From assembly GCA_022840285.1 (NCBI GenBank), contig JALHIE010000010.1, forward strand, positions 33,840-97,839: 64,000 bases of DNA, given 5' to 3'. This stretch comes from Porphyromonadaceae bacterium. Its GTDB lineage: Bacteria; Bacteroidota; Bacteroidia; Bacteroidales; Dysgonomonadaceae. The first letter of the stretch is position 1, and each line of letters begins with the position of its first letter. Positions 1-9,532 of this stretch are shown here, one piece after another. Both the position numbers and the translations under genes were made by a program. Below the pieces are notes generated by a model that saw nothing but the letters and a program-made list of their open reading frames with translations, ran no database searches and was not told the DNA's origin.

Positions 1-1806
1 CTGGACGAAAAGAAACGCATCAACACAGTCAAAGAGGGAGATGTATTTGATCTGGAGGTGTTGGAAGATGGGCGAATTATGATTACCAATGAACTGAGAA
101 ACAACGGATATTATAATTTTTCCAAGGAAAACTTCTATTTCTTGGCCGATACCGCGGTCGGTACCCATCAGGTAGATCTGACGCTGGGGCTGAATAATCC
201 TACGGACAGTACGTTGCACAACCGTTACAGGTTTGGGGAAGTGATTGTAAATAATGGAGTCAGTTCGACTATTCTGCAGGACAGCTCCAAGCATTATCTG
301 TTGGATACCGTTCAATTCAGAGACATAAAGGTTGTGCAGGAACGAAAGAAATTTATGTTGCCTCAGGCCATTTTTTACAATACCTTTATCCGTCCCAACA
401 GGGTTTATTCCGATCAACTGGTTGAGAGAACTTACTCGTCGCTGAACCGTTTGGGGTCGGTAAGTCAGACGGCAATCAATTTAATACCGGTTGTAGTGAA
501 CGATTCTAACTATATCAATGCCAACATCTCCATATATCCGGGGAATATGCATTTTATGCAGTTTGGTATTGATGGAACAAACTCTGCCGGAGACCTGGGT
601 ATCGCAGCAGATGCAACTTACGAACATAAAAATATATTAAAAGGTGGAGAAACTTTCAGGGTAAAACTGAACGGAGCCTACGAGTTCATCACTGCATCCG
701 ATAGCGCCAGCCTCATCGATAAGAGTTATTACGAATACGGTGTGGAGGCATTTTTGTCGATTCCTCAATTGTTGTTGCCCTGGGTGATGAAACAGTTGAA
801 AGATCAACCTTCGGCTTCTACCGAATTCTCTGTCGGGGCAAACTTTCAAAACAGGAGCGAATACCTTCGTCAGTTTTTCAATCTTTCGTCCCGCCTTCAG
901 TGGTCGAGTCGTAACTGGCAAGTAAACAACGTGGTAGAGCCTCTGGATATCACGTACGTGAGGATGCCCTGGATGAGCGAAAAATTCAGAAACGCCTATA
1001 TGAACGATAGCATCAATCCCATCTTAAAAGCCAGTTATGAAGAACAGATGATTGTCCGGACGGCGTACAATGTTACCTACACAAACGTTTCCTCCGGCCA
1101 GTTGCCACGCCGCTTGCCTTTCCGGATTCGTGCCGGAGTAGAAGTGGCCGGTTATCTTCCCCGGATAGCAGCAGCGATGGGGGGAACACGTAAAAACCCA
1201 TCGGGTAGGGAAATGCTTCTGGGAATACCTTATGCCGAGTACGTGAAAACCGATTTTGATTTTGCACCTACCTACAGGTGGAGTGACAAAAATACATTGG
1301 CCGGACACTTCGCACTCGGCGTGGCTTATCCTTACGGAAACTCCATCGTCCTGCCTTTTGAAAAACGTTATTACGGTGGCGGAGCCAACAGTGTTAGGGG
1401 ATGGAGTACACGGACTCTTGGCCCCGGAACGTACAATAACGATAGCTTGGGATATGATTTTGCCAACAAAACCGGTGATATTAAATTGGACATGAGCCTG
1501 GAGCTTCGAAGAAAACTGACAAAGCTTTTTGAACTGGCTGGTTTTATCGATGTCGGGAACGTGTGGACGATAAAGGATTACAACTCCCAGCCCGGCGGTT
1601 ATTTTAACTGGAACAGTTTCTACAAAGAACTTGCCGCTGCATACGGTTTGGGCGTGCGTCTAGATTTGAATTTTCTGCTGGTACGCGTCGATCTGGGAAT
1701 GAAAGCCCATAACCCCGCATTACCCGAAAAAAAACGATGGACAGTCTTCAGGCCTGATTTTCACCGCGACTTTGCTTTTCATTTTGCTATCGGATATCCG
1801 TTCTGA
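1..1806 (+). CDS. BamA/TamA-family outer membrane protein (5' truncated)
   Basis: The reading frame is open from base 1, so the true start lies upstream of the window; the GTG at 58 is only an internal valine codon. The visible 600 or so residues hold a POTRA-like N-terminal part followed by a long beta-rich C-terminal region with the Omp85 hallmark RGW motif (GGGANSVRGWSTRTLGPG, around positions 1380-1430), and the protein ends in phenylalanine (AIGYPF), the usual outer membrane barrel signature. It probably inserts or translocates proteins at the outer membrane; in Bacteroidota such proteins include the lipoprotein TamL, but the missing N-terminus prevents a check for a lipobox. Family is secure; the BamA versus TamA/TamL assignment is inferred. 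Confidence 0.85.
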   Translation: MDEKKRINTVKEGDVFDLEVLEDGRIMITNELRNNGYYNFSKENFYFLADTAVGTHQVDLTLGLNNPTDSTLHNRYRFGEVIVNNGVSSTILQDSSKHYLLDTVQFRDIKVVQERKKFMLPQAIFYNTFIRPNRVYSDQLVERTYSSLNRLGSVSQTAINLIPVVVNDSNYINANISIYPGNMHFMQFGIDGTNSAGDLGIAADATYEHKNILKGGETFRVKLNGAYEFITASDSASLIDKSYYEYGVEAFLSIPQLLLPWVMKQLKDQPSASTEFSVGANFQNRSEYLRQFFNLSSRLQWSSRNWQVNNVVEPLDITYVRMPWMSEKFRNAYMNDSINPILKASYEEQMIVRTAYNVTYTNVSSGQLPRRLPFRIRAGVEVAGYLPRIAAAMGGTRKNPSGREMLLGIPYAEYVKTDFDFAPTYRWSDKNTLAGHFALGVAYPYGNSIVLPFEKRYYGGGANSVRGWSTRTLGPGTYNNDSLGYDFANKTGDIKLDMSLELRRKLTKLFELAGFIDVGNVWTIKDYNSQPGGYFNWNSFYKELAAAYGLGVRLDLNFLLVRVDLGMKAHNPALPEKKRWTVFRPDFHRDFAFHFAIGYPF

Positions 1807-1847
1807 TGAAACCATCAAGGTGCGTAGTTTAACGATGAGGGGGGCTG

Positions 1848-2009
1848 TCAGCCGGGTTGTTTCCCCATTGTTTGTTCGGTAATTCCCCCCATTTCCAGCT
1901 CCAATTTACTTCCGTTGATCATGTCGTCGTGAGTAAACCAGGGTTTGGCTAACGGTTTGCCGTTTATGAATGCCTGTTGAATACCGGAATGCGTCAACCT
2001 CTTTACCTC
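1848..2009 (-). pseudogene. Decayed C-terminal fragment of a GH92-type glycosidase
   Basis: The minus strand reads about 53 codons ending in TGA at 1848, including IQQAFINGKPLAKPW followed by FTHDDMINGSKLELEMG. This resembles the extreme C-terminus of GH92 alpha-mannosidases (an IQ-x-A-x-LNGKP segment, then TH-x-DI-x-G and a final beta strand ending in MG). The intact GH92 of this window ends in a comparable way (VELNGKPYGK then DIIDGSSLVFYM). A TAA at 2010-2012 interrupts the frame upstream and no further GH92 sequence can be followed, so this looks like a relic of a mostly deleted gene. The assignment rests on a short stretch. Confidence 0.5.
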
Positions 2010-2214
2010 TTATTGACCTCCAGCTGTTTTTCGGAAAACTGAGTTCCCTGAATTCACTACAAGGTATTTGCCTGTATTTGAAAGCATATAAGAAAGAACT
2101 GTATCATCTAGGCATAAAGCAAGTGGTAAGGTGTTTTTTATTTCTCGGCTCGTAGTTTCAAACTTTTTTCTCGTAAAATTGTTTGAGTATGTAGATATCA
2201 CAAAATGAAGCAAC
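2010..2214. other. Gene-free stretch between GH92 relic and DUF3575 gene
   Basis: With the relic at 1848-2009 this makes a stretch of about 400 bases without an intact gene. I see no convincing coding sequence, RNA or hairpin. The minus strand stays open here in the same frame as the relic, but the translation does not resemble a known family. Confidence 0.4.
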
Positions 2215-2796
2215 ATGATGTACAAGTTAAAAACACAATCCCTTATCTTGTTTCTTGTGGCTGGATTATTTTTCAGTGCCCAAGCTCAAGAAATTTCCCT
2301 CAAAACCAATCTTCCTTATTGGTTTACTGCGACTCCCAATGTCGGTTTTGAATATGCGTTAGACGAAAATTTTAGCCTGGAACTGACCGGTGGATTTAAT
2401 CCCTTTAATTTTGGAGAAACAAAACAGATGAAGCACTGGATCGTTTGGCCTGAATTGAGGTATTGGATGAGTCAATCTTTTAGCGGTCATTTTTTTGGTT
2501 TTCACGGTGTAGGCGGTCAATATAATATCGGTGGCATGGATTTACCGTGGAATCGATTTGCTGGTCTTAAAACCAGCAGATACAAGGGAAATGCTGTTGG
2601 TGTTGGGTTGAGTTACGGTTATAAATGGATATTTAATGACAGATGGGGGCTTGAGGTAACAGTCGGCGGAGGTTTTGCCCGATTCAACTACGATATCTAT
2701 TCTTTGGATGAGAACGGTCAGAAAATGGGTGAAAACAGGAAGAATTATTTCGGTCCAACCAAGGGAGCTCTCTCTCTTGTTTATGTCATCCGTTAA
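2215..2796 (+). CDS. DUF3575 family outer-membrane-type protein
   Basis: This 193-residue protein has a Sec signal peptide (ILFLVAGLFFSAQAQ, cleavage expected after about residue 24). The mature protein opens with ISLKTNLPYWFTATPNVGFEYAL, the typical start of DUF3575 proteins, and continues as alternating aromatic and polar beta strands consistent with a small eight-stranded barrel. Homologues are common in Bacteroidales and are often encoded beside fimbrial or cell-surface loci; their function is unknown. ATG occurs twice in tandem (2215 and 2218), so the start may be three bases later. It is monocistronic and followed by a clear terminator hairpin. Confidence 0.8.
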   Translation: MMYKLKTQSLILFLVAGLFFSAQAQEISLKTNLPYWFTATPNVGFEYALDENFSLELTGGFNPFNFGETKQMKHWIVWPELRYWMSQSFSGHFFGFHGVGGQYNIGGMDLPWNRFAGLKTSRYKGNAVGVGLSYGYKWIFNDRWGLEVTVGGGFARFNYDIYSLDENGQKMGENRKNYFGPTKGALSLVYVIR

Positions 2797-2845
2797 AGGG
2801 TGGAGGGACTGGCCGGTCTTGTTCAGGACACAGTCTTTCTTGCGT

Positions 2846-2877
2846 GTCTGTTTAGGTGCCAAACAGACGTTTTTTTT
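2846..2877 (+). terminator. Rho-independent terminator after the DUF3575 gene
   Basis: An 8-bp perfect stem (GTCTGTTT at 2846-2853 pairing with AAACAGAC at 2861-2868) with a 7-base loop is followed by a run of eight T residues. Confidence 0.8.
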
Positions 2878-2920
2878 ATGTTTTCAAAAAGAGATTTATC
2901 TAAAATAATCCTGTCTTTAT

Positions 2921-2950
2921 TTTGATATGTAATTATTTACCGTAAATTTG
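2921..2950 (+). promoter_or_regulatory. Bacteroidales-type promoter of dinB
   Basis: TTTG at 2921-2924, an 18-bp spacer and TAAATTTG at 2943-2950 match the Bacteroidetes sigma consensus (TTTG, about 19-21 bp, TAnnTTTG). The -7 box ends only five bases before the dinB ATG, so the transcript would be nearly leaderless. Confidence 0.55.
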
Positions 2951-2955
2951 CTGCC

Positions 2956-4041
2956 ATGATTCGTAAAATTATCCATATAGATATGGATGCGTTTTATGCT
3001 TCCATAGAGCAACGTGATAATCCCGAATACCGCGGTAAACCTGTGGCGGTGGGCTATGGTGGCAAACGTGGTGTGGTGGCGGCTGCCAGTTACGAAGCCC
3101 GTCAATACGGAATTCACTCTGCTATGGCATCGGTAACAGCATTGAGAAAATGTCCCCGGCTAATTTTTGTAATGCCTCGTTTTGAAGTATACAAGACGGT
3201 ATCCAATCAGGTTATGCAAATTTTTCGTGACTATACCGATAAAGTGGAGCCGCTCTCCCTTGATGAAGCGTTTCTGGATGTTACGGAAAATAAGAAAGAG
3301 ATGGAGATTGCCACGCAAATAGCTAAGGAAATCAAACAAAAGATTTATCACCAGACCCGATTAACAGCTTCTGCCGGAGTTTCTTACAATAAATTCTTAG
3401 CTAAAATTGCATCCGACTACAACAAGCCGAACGGGTTGTATGTGATTACGCCTGAAAAAGCTGAAAAGTTTCTTGAAAAATTGGCCGTTGAAAAGTTTTT
3501 TGGTGTGGGCCGGGTTACCGCCCAGCGGATGCATGAACTAGGGATAAAAAATGGTCTCGATCTGAAACAATATTCGGAAATGGAGCTCATTCATCATTTT
3601 GGGAAAGCCGGAACCATGTATCATCAGTTTGTCCGGGGTATCGATGAGCGCGAGGTGGAATCGGAATATATACGAAAATCATTGGGAGCCGAAGAGACGT
3701 TTGCAGAGGATTTAAGCCAACTTGTCGATTTGCTGCGTGCTCTGGACGAACTTGCCCATGAAGTACATCGAAGAGCGGACAAAAGAGATTTTCTGGCAAA
3801 AACATTGACCTTGAAAATTAAATATGCTGATTTTACCGTGGTCACCCGGAGTAAAACCGTGGCTTACTTTTTAAGGACGTATGATGAGCTTTTCGACTTG
3901 GGCAAAGAATTACTTTTGCAGGTAGACGATATCGAAGAGCGAAAAATCCGGTTGATGGGGTTGACATTAAAAAATGCCGGCAACGAACAGGTCATATTGA
4001 TAAACCAGCCGCTGCAGTTAACCCTTGAGTTCAAAGAATAA
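2956..4041 (+). CDS. dinB: DNA polymerase IV (Y-family translesion polymerase)
   Basis: The 361-residue protein begins IIHIDMDAFYASIEQ, with catalytic Asp9 and the steric-gate Phe13, and carries SLDEAFLDVT with the catalytic pair Asp103-Glu104. Palm, fingers, thumb with helix-hairpin-helix (FFGVGRVTAQRMHELGI) and little-finger domains follow in the normal order, and the length is typical for DinB. It extends primers across lesions with low fidelity. The 3' end overlaps the convergent acyltransferase gene by 11 bases. No recognisable SOS box is visible at the promoter. Confidence 0.95.
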   Translation: MIRKIIHIDMDAFYASIEQRDNPEYRGKPVAVGYGGKRGVVAAASYEARQYGIHSAMASVTALRKCPRLIFVMPRFEVYKTVSNQVMQIFRDYTDKVEPLSLDEAFLDVTENKKEMEIATQIAKEIKQKIYHQTRLTASAGVSYNKFLAKIASDYNKPNGLYVITPEKAEKFLEKLAVEKFFGVGRVTAQRMHELGIKNGLDLKQYSEMELIHHFGKAGTMYHQFVRGIDEREVESEYIRKSLGAEETFAEDLSQLVDLLRALDELAHEVHRRADKRDFLAKTLTLKIKYADFTVVTRSKTVAYFLRTYDELFDLGKELLLQVDDIEERKIRLMGLTLKNAGNEQVILINQPLQLTLEFKE

Positions 4042-4570
4042 AATTCTCGGGATGCTTCCCTTTGATGTTGGTGTAATAGGATTTGATCTTGACAATATCG
4101 GTTTTGTAGTCACCCGACGGATAAAACAGGTCGAGAAGTGAGGCTTCTTTTTTGCTATAGTCCAATCCGATCAATAGAATAGGTACATTAGCCTTCACGG
4201 CAATAAAATAAAATCCTTTTTTCCATTCTTTCACCGGCTTACGGGTCCCTTCGGGAGTAATGGCGAGATGTAGTTTGTTGTGTTTTTCAAACTCTGCCGC
4301 CAAAAAGCCGGTCATTGAATTGTTTTTGCTTCGTTCCACCGGAATCCCTCCGATACTCTTGAAAAAGAGATTAAATGGGAAAATGAACCATTCTTTTTTT
4401 ATCAAAAAATTGGCGGTTCTGCCTATGGAGGAGTAGGCGAGTTTACCGATAATAAAGTCCCAGTTGCTTGTATGCGGTGCAACCACAATGATGCACTTGG
4501 GTGCATCGGGAAGGACGTTGTTCACTTTCCATCCCAGGACATTGTTGAGTATAAATTTACTGATATTCAT
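4031..4570 (-). CDS. PlsC-like 1-acyl-glycerol-3-phosphate acyltransferase family protein
   Basis: This 179-residue protein carries the HX4D acyltransferase motif (HTSNWD, His33-Asp38) and the glycerol-phosphate-binding motif EGTR (Glu107-Arg110), followed by a hydrophobic NVPILLIGLDY strand. It is a short member of the LPLAT/PlsC family; such short Bacteroidetes versions acylate lysophosphatidate or a related lipid, and the exact acceptor cannot be read from sequence. It lies tail to tail with dinB with an 11-base overlap and 56 bases downstream of the ABC-F gene on the same strand, so it may be cotranscribed with it. Confidence 0.85.
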   Translation of the reverse strand: MNISKFILNNVLGWKVNNVLPDAPKCIIVVAPHTSNWDFIIGKLAYSSIGRTANFLIKKEWFIFPFNLFFKSIGGIPVERSKNNSMTGFLAAEFEKHNKLHLAITPEGTRKPVKEWKKGFYFIAVKANVPILLIGLDYSKKEASLLDLFYPSGDYKTDIVKIKSYYTNIKGKHPENFIL

Positions 4571-4626
4571 TGATTTATATTTTTTTTGCGCACCAAGATT
4601 ACCGTTTCAAATTTTCAATTTATCCG

Positions 4627-6564
4627 TTAACCTTTTAAGTTGTCCAACTCCAACGTCAAACGCTCCCAATTGTTCATCACTGCGTCTAATTTATTTTTGG
4701 ATTCCAGGTATTTTTGCAGCAGGTCTAAATCGGAAGCTCCCTCAGGAGTAGATAATCGAGCTTCCGTTTCCGACAGTCGCTTCTCCAGTTTTGTGATTTT
4801 TTCTTCGGCCTCCTGTACCTCTTTTTCTTTACGTTTAATTAATCGGTTTTGTTCTTTCTGTTCCTGATACGAAAGCTTGTTTTCCGTTATGGATTGATCT
4901 TTTTCTCTCTGCTTGGGTAAGGCGGGAGATTTTGATAATTCCAGTTGCTGAAGGTTTTCGAGTTTCTTTTTGGAGAGAAAGTCGTAAATTCCACCCATAT
5001 GTTCCCTAACTTCGCCACCGCCAAACTCATAGACTTTACTGACGAGTTCATTGAGAAAATCCCGGTCGTGCGACACGATGATGGCTGTGCCGTCAAATTC
5101 GCGAATGGCCTTTTTCAATACCTCTTTCGATGCAATATCCAGGTGGTTGGTCGGCTCATCGAGAATAAGCAAGTTCACCGGTTCGAGCAAAAGCCGGATC
5201 ATTGCCAACCGGGTGCGTTCACCGCCGGACAGTACCTTTACTTTTTTATCGGATGCTTCACCACCAAACATAAATGCTCCCAGTATATCCCGGATTTTGG
5301 TCCGGACATCCCCTACAGCAACGTAGTCGATGGTTTCAAAAACCGTCAGGTTTTCATCGAGTAACTGTGCCTGGTTCTGAGCAAAATATCCGATCTTTAC
5401 GTTGTGTCCAAGCTCCAATTTCCCGTCGAAGCCGATCTCTCCCATAATGCATTTCACCAGTGTAGATTTTCCCTCACCGTTTTTTCCCACAAAAGCAACT
5501 TTCTCACCCCGGTTGATGGTCAGCGTCACGTTGGAGAATACCTGGTGCTCACCGTAGTTTTTGGCTAAATTTTCTGTGATAACGGGATAGGATCCCGATC
5601 GTGGTGCAGGAGGAAACTTTAAATTCAGGCGTGAATTGTCCACTTCATCCACTTCAATGCGTTCAATTTTCTCGAGTTGCCTGATGCGTGACTGTACCTG
5701 GTTGGATTTGGTGGCTTTGTATCGAAACCGTTCGATGAATGCCTCGGTATCCTGAATTTGCTTCTGTTGATTTTCGTAAGCCCGTAGCTGTTGTTCACGC
5801 CTTTCTTTTCTAAGTTCGAGGTATTTGGAGTAATTTACTTTGTAATCGTGGATATTGCCCAGCACGATTTCTATAGTACGGTTGGTTACGTTGTCTAAAA
5901 AAGCCTTGTCGTGCGAAACCAGCATCACGGCATTGGTTCGCGAGGTAAGAAATGTTTCCAGCCATTGGATAGATTCAATGTCCAGGTGGTTGGTCGGCTC
6001 GTCCAGCAGGAGTACGTCGGGTGATTGGAGCAGGATCTTGGCCAGCTCAATGCGCATCCGCCATCCACCGCTGAATTCGTGCGTCGGGCGGTTAAAGTCG
6101 GAACGATTGAATCCTAGCCCCAGTAATGTTTTCTCGGTTTCGGCTTCAAAATCGTTAATGCCCGACATTAGAAGCAACTCCTGCACGTCGGTGGATCGTT
6201 GAATAATATGGTGGTATTCGTCCGATTCATAATCGGTCCGTTCGGCCAATTGCCGGTGCAGCTCTTCCAGCTCCTGTTCCAGTTTTTTTAAGTGCTCGAA
6301 TGCAAGTGCTGCCTCTTCCTTTACCGTTCGTTCATTGCTGAGCTTCATTTGTTGTGGCAGGTAACCCACCGTGACTTCTTTCGGGTACGAAATGATGCCG
6401 TTTGTAGGCTGTTGTGCTCTTGCCATAAGTTTTAACAGCGTGGATTTTCCCGCGCCGTTTTTCCCGGCGAGTGCAATTCGTTCGTTCTTGTTCAGAACAA
6501 AAGAAATTTCATCGAGCAGGGTAAACCCGCCGAACTGAACGGTTAGATTTTCGATGGAAATCAT
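4627..6564 (-). CDS. ABC-F family ATPase (Uup/YdiF type)
   Basis: The 645-residue protein has two ABC domains in one chain without membrane segments: Walker A GKNGAGKST (residues 34-42) and GKNGEGKST, signature motifs FSGGWRMR and LSGGERTR, and DEPTNHLD Walker B motifs in both halves. Between the domains is the charged helical arm (YLELRKERREQQLRAYENQ region) typical of ABC-F ribosome-associated factors, and the C-terminus (about 545-640) is a charged coiled coil as in Uup/YdiF. These proteins act on the ribosome during stalled translation; a few confer antibiotic resistance, but nothing here indicates that. It starts four bases downstream of the hisS stop, so the two are almost certainly cotranscribed. 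Confidence 0.92.
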   Translation of the reverse strand: MISIENLTVQFGGFTLLDEISFVLNKNERIALAGKNGAGKSTLLKLMARAQQPTNGIISYPKEVTVGYLPQQMKLSNERTVKEEAALAFEHLKKLEQELEELHRQLAERTDYESDEYHHIIQRSTDVQELLLMSGINDFEAETEKTLLGLGFNRSDFNRPTHEFSGGWRMRIELAKILLQSPDVLLLDEPTNHLDIESIQWLETFLTSRTNAVMLVSHDKAFLDNVTNRTIEIVLGNIHDYKVNYSKYLELRKERREQQLRAYENQQKQIQDTEAFIERFRYKATKSNQVQSRIRQLEKIERIEVDEVDNSRLNLKFPPAPRSGSYPVITENLAKNYGEHQVFSNVTLTINRGEKVAFVGKNGEGKSTLVKCIMGEIGFDGKLELGHNVKIGYFAQNQAQLLDENLTVFETIDYVAVGDVRTKIRDILGAFMFGGEASDKKVKVLSGGERTRLAMIRLLLEPVNLLILDEPTNHLDIASKEVLKKAIREFDGTAIIVSHDRDFLNELVSKVYEFGGGEVREHMGGIYDFLSKKKLENLQQLELSKSPALPKQREKDQSITENKLSYQEQKEQNRLIKRKEKEVQEAEEKITKLEKRLSETEARLSTPEGASDLDLLQKYLESKNKLDAVMNNWERLTLELDNLKG

Positions 6565-6567
6565 GGA

Positions 6568-7935
6568 TTACTTTTGATGTGCCAGTTTTTGAATAAGTTC
6601 ATCAACAGACAGGGCCGATTGTTCTCCCGATCGCATCTCTTTCAGCGTGACTTTCCCCTCTTTTATTTCGTTTTCTCCTACCAATGCTACAAAAGGAATG
6701 TGGTTGTTGTCGGCATACGACATCTGCTTTTTCATCTTGGCGGCTTCGGGATAAATTTCGGCACAAATTCCGTTGCTTCGTAATTGCGAGAGGATTGGGA
6801 GCAGGTGTGATTCTTCCTTGTCGCCAAAATTAACGAACAGCACATCGGCTGTGTGCGTGGAGTTATCGGGAAAGAGACTGAGCTGATCAAGCACATCGTA
6901 AATACGGTCGGCACCGAAAGAGATTCCAACACCCGATACGCCCGAGAGTCCGAAAATACCTGTGAGGTTGTCGTAACGACCGCCGCCCGTGATACTTCCT
7001 ATTTCCACATCCAGCGCTTTTACTTCGATGATGGCTCCGGTGTAATAATTGAGGCCGCGAGCCAACGTAAGGTCAAGTTCGAGACCGCAACCGATAGAGA
7101 GCATCCCTGTTTTATTGAGGATGAACTCCAGCTCTTCCACGCCTTTCAGGCCGGTTTCGGAAGATGACAGCACATTTTTCAGTGTTGTCAGTTTCTCATT
7201 GTTGGTTCCCCCAAGCAGGATAATGGGTTGCAATTGTTGTATGGCAGTTTCGGAAATACCTTTTCCCCGGAGTTCTTCATTCACGTTAGCCAGCCCGATT
7301 TTATCCAGCTTATCGATGGCAACCGTAATGTCGGTTATCTTATCGGCTTCGCCGATAATTTCGGCAATCCCCGAAAGGATTTTCCGGTTATTGAGTTTTA
7401 CCGATACACGGATATTGAGTCTGCGGAATACTTCGTCAATAATTTGTATCAGCTCCACTTCATTAAGTAATGAGTCGGAACCTACCACGTCAGCATCGCA
7501 TTGAAAAAATTCGCGATAACGTCCTTTTTGCGGCCGGTCTGCGCGCCAGACGGGCTGAATTTGAAATCGCTTGAAAGGGAACGATATCTCATTGCGGTGC
7601 ATCACTACGTATCGGGCAAAGGGTACGGTAAGGTCGTATCGCAATCCTTTTTCCGAAATCTTACTGGCTGTTTTTGTCGAGTTTCCTTCTTTTACATCAT
7701 CAGGACTTATACTCGTAAGAAAGTCTCCCGAGTTAAGTATTTTGAACAGGAGCTTATCGCCCTCTTCACCGTATTTTCCCATAAGCGTGGAAAGGTTTTC
7801 CATAGCGGGTGTCTCAATCTGCCGGAATCCGTAGAGGCGATATACGTTTTTTATTGTATCGAAAATATAGTTGCGTTTCGCCATTTCCTCGGGCGAAAAA
7901 TCACGCGTACCTTTGGGTATGGAAGGTTTTTGCAT
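6568..7935 (-). CDS. hisS: Histidyl-tRNA synthetase
   Basis: This 455-residue class II synthetase starts with [19 protein letters not shown] (motif 1 region). Motif 2 is seen in [19 protein letters not shown], the HisA histidine-specific motif in [14 protein letters not shown], and motif 3 near [14 protein letters not shown]-terminal anticodon-binding domain follows (residues about 360-450). It charges tRNA-His in the cytoplasm. A -7-like TATCTTTG lies on the minus strand upstream (about 7963-7970). The gene heads a likely hisS, ABC-F, acyltransferase transcription unit. Confidence 0.95.
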   Translation of the reverse strand: MQKPSIPKGTRDFSPEEMAKRNYIFDTIKNVYRLYGFRQIETPAMENLSTLMGKYGEEGDKLLFKILNSGDFLTSISPDDVKEGNSTKTASKISEKGLRYDLTVPFARYVVMHRNEISFPFKRFQIQPVWRADRPQKGRYREFFQCDADVVGSDSLLNEVELIQIIDEVFRRLNIRVSVKLNNRKILSGIAEIIGEADKITDITVAIDKLDKIGLANVNEELRGKGISETAIQQLQPIILLGGTNNEKLTTLKNVLSSSETGLKGVEELEFILNKTGMLSIGCGLELDLTLARGLNYYTGAIIEVKALDVEIGSITGGGRYDNLTGIFGLSGVSGVGISFGADRIYDVLDQLSLFPDNSTHTADVLFVNFGDKEESHLLPILSQLRSNGICAEIYPEAAKMKKQMSYADNNHIPFVALVGENEIKEGKVTLKEMRSGEQSALSVDELIQKLAHQK

Positions 7936-8072
7936 CGTTGATTTTCTTTGTTTGGAACTGCAAAGATAGTGAATTTTGAGTTACCGTGGTATCTGTTTCG
8001 GCCACAACAAAAGCGCATTGCAGTAATTTGCAACACGCTTAAATGGGTTCAACAAAGTCTTTGTTCTTGAAT

Positions 8073-9398
8073 CTATAAAAGATTGCTTGCCAATTCCGAC
8101 AATTCGCTCCGTTCGCCTTTTACCAGATTTACGTGAGCAAAAACATGTTGTCCTTTCATCTTATCGATCATGTATGCCAGGCCGTTAGATTGAGAGTCGA
8201 GGTAGGGTGAGTCGATCTGTTGCAGGTCGCCCGTAAAAACCATTTTAGTGCCTTCTCCCGCGCGGGTAATGATGGTTTTTACTTCGTGGGGAGTAAGGTT
8301 CTGGGCTTCATCAACAATGCAATAGGTTTCGCTTAAGCTGCGCCCGCGGATAAACGCCAGCGCCTCGATCTCAAGTTTTCCAGATTTTTGCATCTCATCA
8401 ATGGAGCGAAGTTCGGCACTGTTTTGTCCGAGCTGTGATTTGATCACATTCAGGTTGTCAAACAACGGCTGCATATACGGGGCGATTTTTTGTTTTTCGT
8501 CACCCGGTAAATATCCCAAATCCTTGTTGGATAAGGAAACGATGGGCCTGGCGAGCAAAATCTGGTTGTATTGCTTGCTCTGTTTTAACGCAGCTGCTAA
8601 TGCCAGCAATGTTTTCCCTGTTCCTGCTTTCCCCGTGATCCCAACCAACTTGATATCGGGGTCGTTCAAAACGCCCAGAGCAAATGTCTGTTCTGCATTT
8701 CGGGGTGAAATTCCGGAGCTGGGTTCTTTGTCCACCCGGATTATCTTTTGCGTAAACGGATTGTATCTTGCCAAGACACTGTTACGCTCGCTTTTCAGTA
8801 CAAAAGAGTCGTTAGGAACGAGTGGGCTGTCGAAAGTGAATTCATCTACGTCGACTCCTGTGGGTTGCGCATAAATTTTATCGATGAGTTCGGGATTCAG
8901 GCCTTCAATCACTTGTTCGCCTCTGCCGAAAATATCGATATCGATAACCTTATCGTTGATGTAGTCTTCAACCGGAATGCCCAGGGACCGCGCTTTCATA
9001 CGCAGGTTGATGTCTTTGGTGACGAGAATGGTTTTCATTTTAGGATGTTTTTCCGTTACATCCAAAACGGTAGATAAGATGCGGTTATCGGGAGTCCTTT
9101 CGGGAAATGCTTCAACAATTCTATCGTGCGTTTTCACGCTATTCACAATGTATAACTTTCCGCGTCCTACGCCCAGGTCGGCACCTTGCTTAAACAAATT
9201 ATCGTCGGTGATCAGGTCGAGTTCGCGCACAAAAGCCCGTGCGTTGAAGTTGATCTGTTCGTTGCCTTTTTTGAATTTGTCAAGTTCTTCCAGAACGACA
9301 AACGGAATGTAAATGTCGTTTTCTTCAAAATTCTCGATAAAACTGTAATCGTGAAGAATAACGTTTGTGTCGATGATAAAATTTTTCTTGTTAGCCAT
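8073..9398 (-). CDS. PIN domain-PhoH family ATPase (PhoH2/YlaK type)
   Basis: The 441-residue protein fuses an N-terminal PIN nuclease domain (residues 1-150; acidic residues Asp10 in FIIDTNVILHDYSF, Glu37/Glu38 and Asp129 in VTKDINLRMKA) to a C-terminal PhoH helicase-like ATPase (Walker A GKAGTGKT at 256-263; Walker B CIVDEAQN). This PhoH2 architecture is widespread; characterised members unwind and cleave RNA, in some lineages as toxin-antitoxin modules. No antitoxin-sized partner gene is next to it, so a housekeeping RNA-processing role is more likely. It is monocistronic between hisS and the pro operon. Confidence 0.9.
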   Translation of the reverse strand: MANKKNFIIDTNVILHDYSFIENFEENDIYIPFVVLEELDKFKKGNEQINFNARAFVRELDLITDDNLFKQGADLGVGRGKLYIVNSVKTHDRIVEAFPERTPDNRILSTVLDVTEKHPKMKTILVTKDINLRMKARSLGIPVEDYINDKVIDIDIFGRGEQVIEGLNPELIDKIYAQPTGVDVDEFTFDSPLVPNDSFVLKSERNSVLARYNPFTQKIIRVDKEPSSGISPRNAEQTFALGVLNDPDIKLVGITGKAGTGKTLLALAAALKQSKQYNQILLARPIVSLSNKDLGYLPGDEKQKIAPYMQPLFDNLNVIKSQLGQNSAELRSIDEMQKSGKLEIEALAFIRGRSLSETYCIVDEAQNLTPHEVKTIITRAGEGTKMVFTGDLQQIDSPYLDSQSNGLAYMIDKMKGQHVFAHVNLVKGERSELSELASNLL

Positions 9399-9532
9399 AT
9401 ACTCTATTGTTTTGTGGTATGTTTCATTCCTGACCTTGGTAATAAAAATCTTTGTTATAAACGCAAAGAAAAGATTTTTGTTTCGATTTTAAGGTATAAA
9501 TATGAAAAAACTCAGAACAGTCTCTTTATCGT

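Noticed and set aside
4945..5364. 139-codon forward open frame inside the ABC-F gene
   Set aside because: It is antisense to a conserved coding region with Walker and signature motifs, and its translation resembles no family.
7049..7504. 151-codon forward open frame inside hisS
   Set aside because: Ser/Arg-rich translation typical of an antisense shadow; hisS on the minus strand accounts for the conservation.
8073..9398. PhoH2 toxin-antitoxin module
   Set aside because: No small antitoxin-type gene precedes the PIN-PhoH gene; only a 137-base gap to hisS lies upstream, with no coding sequence I can support.
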